Shown here one piece after another: positions 63,054 through 64,000 of a stretch of 64,000 nucleotides of DNA. The translations under genes and the position numbers were made by a program. Under the pieces are notes generated by a model, which was not told the origin of the DNA, ran no database searches, and saw only the letters and a program-made list of their open reading frames with translations. Position 1 is the stretch's first letter. Every line of letters begins with the position of its first letter. This DNA is from Formicincola oecophyllae (GTDB taxonomy: Bacteria > Pseudomonadota > Alphaproteobacteria > Acetobacterales > Acetobacteraceae), in NCBI RefSeq assembly GCF_006542395.2, contig NZ_CP038231.1, positions 1,488,001-1,552,000 of the forward strand, given 5' to 3'.

Positions 63054-64000
63054 ATGCAATCCCCTTCCAACCAGCTCGCCCCTTCACTGCCTTTGGTTGA
63101 AGCTGTGCTCCGCCAAGCTGCCAGCCTGCCTTTGGTTGGGCTGGATGGCGATCCAGGCACCATGGTGGGCACTCTTATCCTTGTGCCAGCCCAGCCTGAT
63201 GGGGCAGCGCCCACAGCATGGGAAGTGGCCTGCGGCGCGTCCTTGGGCTATGCGCGCCAGCTTGGATTGGCTGGTGTAGCAGGCGATTTCCTGCTGCTGC
63301 CAACGTTGCCGCCTCTTTCAGGGAGCGAAGATCAGGTTAAGGAAACCCAGCCCCGCCTGCCTCAAGCCCCTGTGGCGCTTTACTGCTACCAACCAGGTGC
63401 TGGGCCTGATGAATTCGGCGCCCTGGCCCAGAAGTTACCGCCCGGCCCCTGGCGGCTGGAAGCCCCTTTCACTGAGGGGGAGGAAGATGAAGGTAGGGAA
63501 AGTAATGAAGGGGCTGCGGCGCCAGCGCGCCTGATGGCTGATGCGCTGCTGGGCTTTTGCTTGGGCAGCCCGTCCTGCACCCTAAAGGGCCATGACCTGG
63601 CACAGTTGAGGGCGCGTGAAGGGGACGCCGGCCCTGCAGCGCCCGTTCATAAGCGTGCCTGCCTGGTCACGCCACCACCCCATGTGGTGCCAGAGGTCAT
63701 GTTGGCTGAAGTGCGGGCAACAGCGCGCGCCATGCGCCTGGGGCGGGCGCTCATCAATGTGCCAGCCAACCTCCTGGGGCCTGCGGAGCTGGCCAGGGCG
63801 GCGGCTACACTGCTTGCAGACCAGGGCGCCAAGGTAACCTTGGTGGAGGGGGCGATGGTGGCAGCTGATTATCCCTGCTTGGCTGCTGTGGGCGCTGGAA
63901 GCCAGCGCGGCCCTGTGGTGGTGAAGGCCAGCTGGGGCCACCCTGAAGCCCCCCTTGTGGCGCTGTGCGGCAAAGGCGTGTGCTTTGACACAGGCGGCTA
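63054..64000 (+). CDS. Leucyl aminopeptidase (M17), C-terminal part off the window
   Basis: Zinc-dependent aminopeptidase of the M17 family, open from ATG 63054 (GGAAG 9 nt upstream) to the right edge, 315 codons visible. The linker INVPANLLGPAELARAAATL and YPCLAAVGAGSQRGP are conserved, and the metal-binding GKGVCFDTGG begins just before the window ends, so the catalytic domain continues beyond. The N-terminal domain is long and less conserved, with an acidic stretch EGEEDEGRESNEG. It diverges from the Suv3-like helicase across 184 bp. Confidence 0.9.
   Translation, partial: MQSPSNQLAPSLPLVEAVLRQAASLPLVGLDGDPGTMVGTLILVPAQPDGAAPTAWEVACGASLGYARQLGLAGVAGDFLLLPTLPPLSGSEDQVKETQPRLPQAPVALYCYQPGAGPDEFGALAQKLPPGPWRLEAPFTEGEEDEGRESNEGAAAPARLMADALLGFCLGSPSCTLKGHDLAQLRAREGDAGPAAPVHKRACLVTPPPHVVPEVMLAEVRATARAMRLGRALINVPANLLGPAELARAAATLLADQGAKVTLVEGAMVAADYPCLAAVGAGSQRGPVVVKASWGHPEAPLVALCGKGVCFDTGG

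Overview
The window is compact, GC-rich chromosomal DNA with no rRNA, phage, IS element or CRISPR array. It reads as core genome of an alphaproteobacterium, most likely Acetobacteraceae. The grounds are a class I lysyl-tRNA synthetase, an R. sphaeroides-type phosphatidylethanolamine methyltransferase, the rnd-kdsD-lptCAB order, a secB/Tim44/Smr cluster, and a Suv3-type helicase followed by an S4 protein and a 7Fe ferredoxin. Genus is not resolvable by eye. Many genes start with GTG or TTG (one probably with CTG), overlap their neighbours or lie only a few bases apart.

Layout. 1-6.4 kb, minus strand: rnd, kdsD, lptC, lptA, lptB, def, fmt (fmt runs off the left edge), i.e. Kdo/LPS precursor supply and transport joined to N-terminal formyl-methionine processing. 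6.5 kb: tRNA-Leu(CAG). 6.9-10.2 kb: oligoendopeptidase F and an AarF/UbiB kinase. 10.3-12.2 kb: a minus-strand set of three unknown genes led by an exported protein. 12.5-16.6 kb: a small membrane protein, a nucleotidyltransferase-fold protein without its catalytic aspartates, periplasmic asparaginase and an AspT-type exchanger. 16.8-21.6 kb: uvrB, greB, gshB, pmtA. 21.8-26.4 kb, minus: wrbA, a Tim44-like membrane protein, an M16 peptidase, thrC. 26.5-36.9 kb, minus: glnD (with an eroded transferase active site), mutS, murJ, gpsA, tsaD. 37.1-39.1 kb: hemC-hemD. 39.2-41.9 kb: secB, Tim44-like (timA) and Smr genes. 41.9-45.4 kb: an iron/cobalamin-type ABC importer behind a perfect Fur-like box. 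45.5-49.6 kb: MTA phosphorylase, a dienelactone hydrolase-like gene (minus) and groESL with a strong terminator. 49.9-57.2 kb: DinG-type helicase (minus), lysK and an overlapping MprF-like gene whose synthase domain is cut short. 57.3-63 kb: a ThpR-like gene with eroded motifs, a Bax-inhibitor-1 protein, fdxA, S4 protein, Suv3-like helicase. 63.05 kb to the right edge: a partial M17 leucyl aminopeptidase.

No obvious new multi-gene system such as a defence island was found. The most unusual feature is a set of otherwise intact genes whose catalytic parts are eroded or missing: GlnD (uridylyltransferase aspartates), a small nucleotidyltransferase-fold protein (both Asp to Asn), a ThpR-like 2H phosphoesterase (both motifs) and MprF (second half of the synthase domain). 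Other points are a perfect 24-bp palindrome between mutS and glnD, a likely CTG start coupling mprF to lysK, and the unknown exported-protein operon at 10.3-12.2 kb. All assignments come from reading motifs and gene order; no database search was run.
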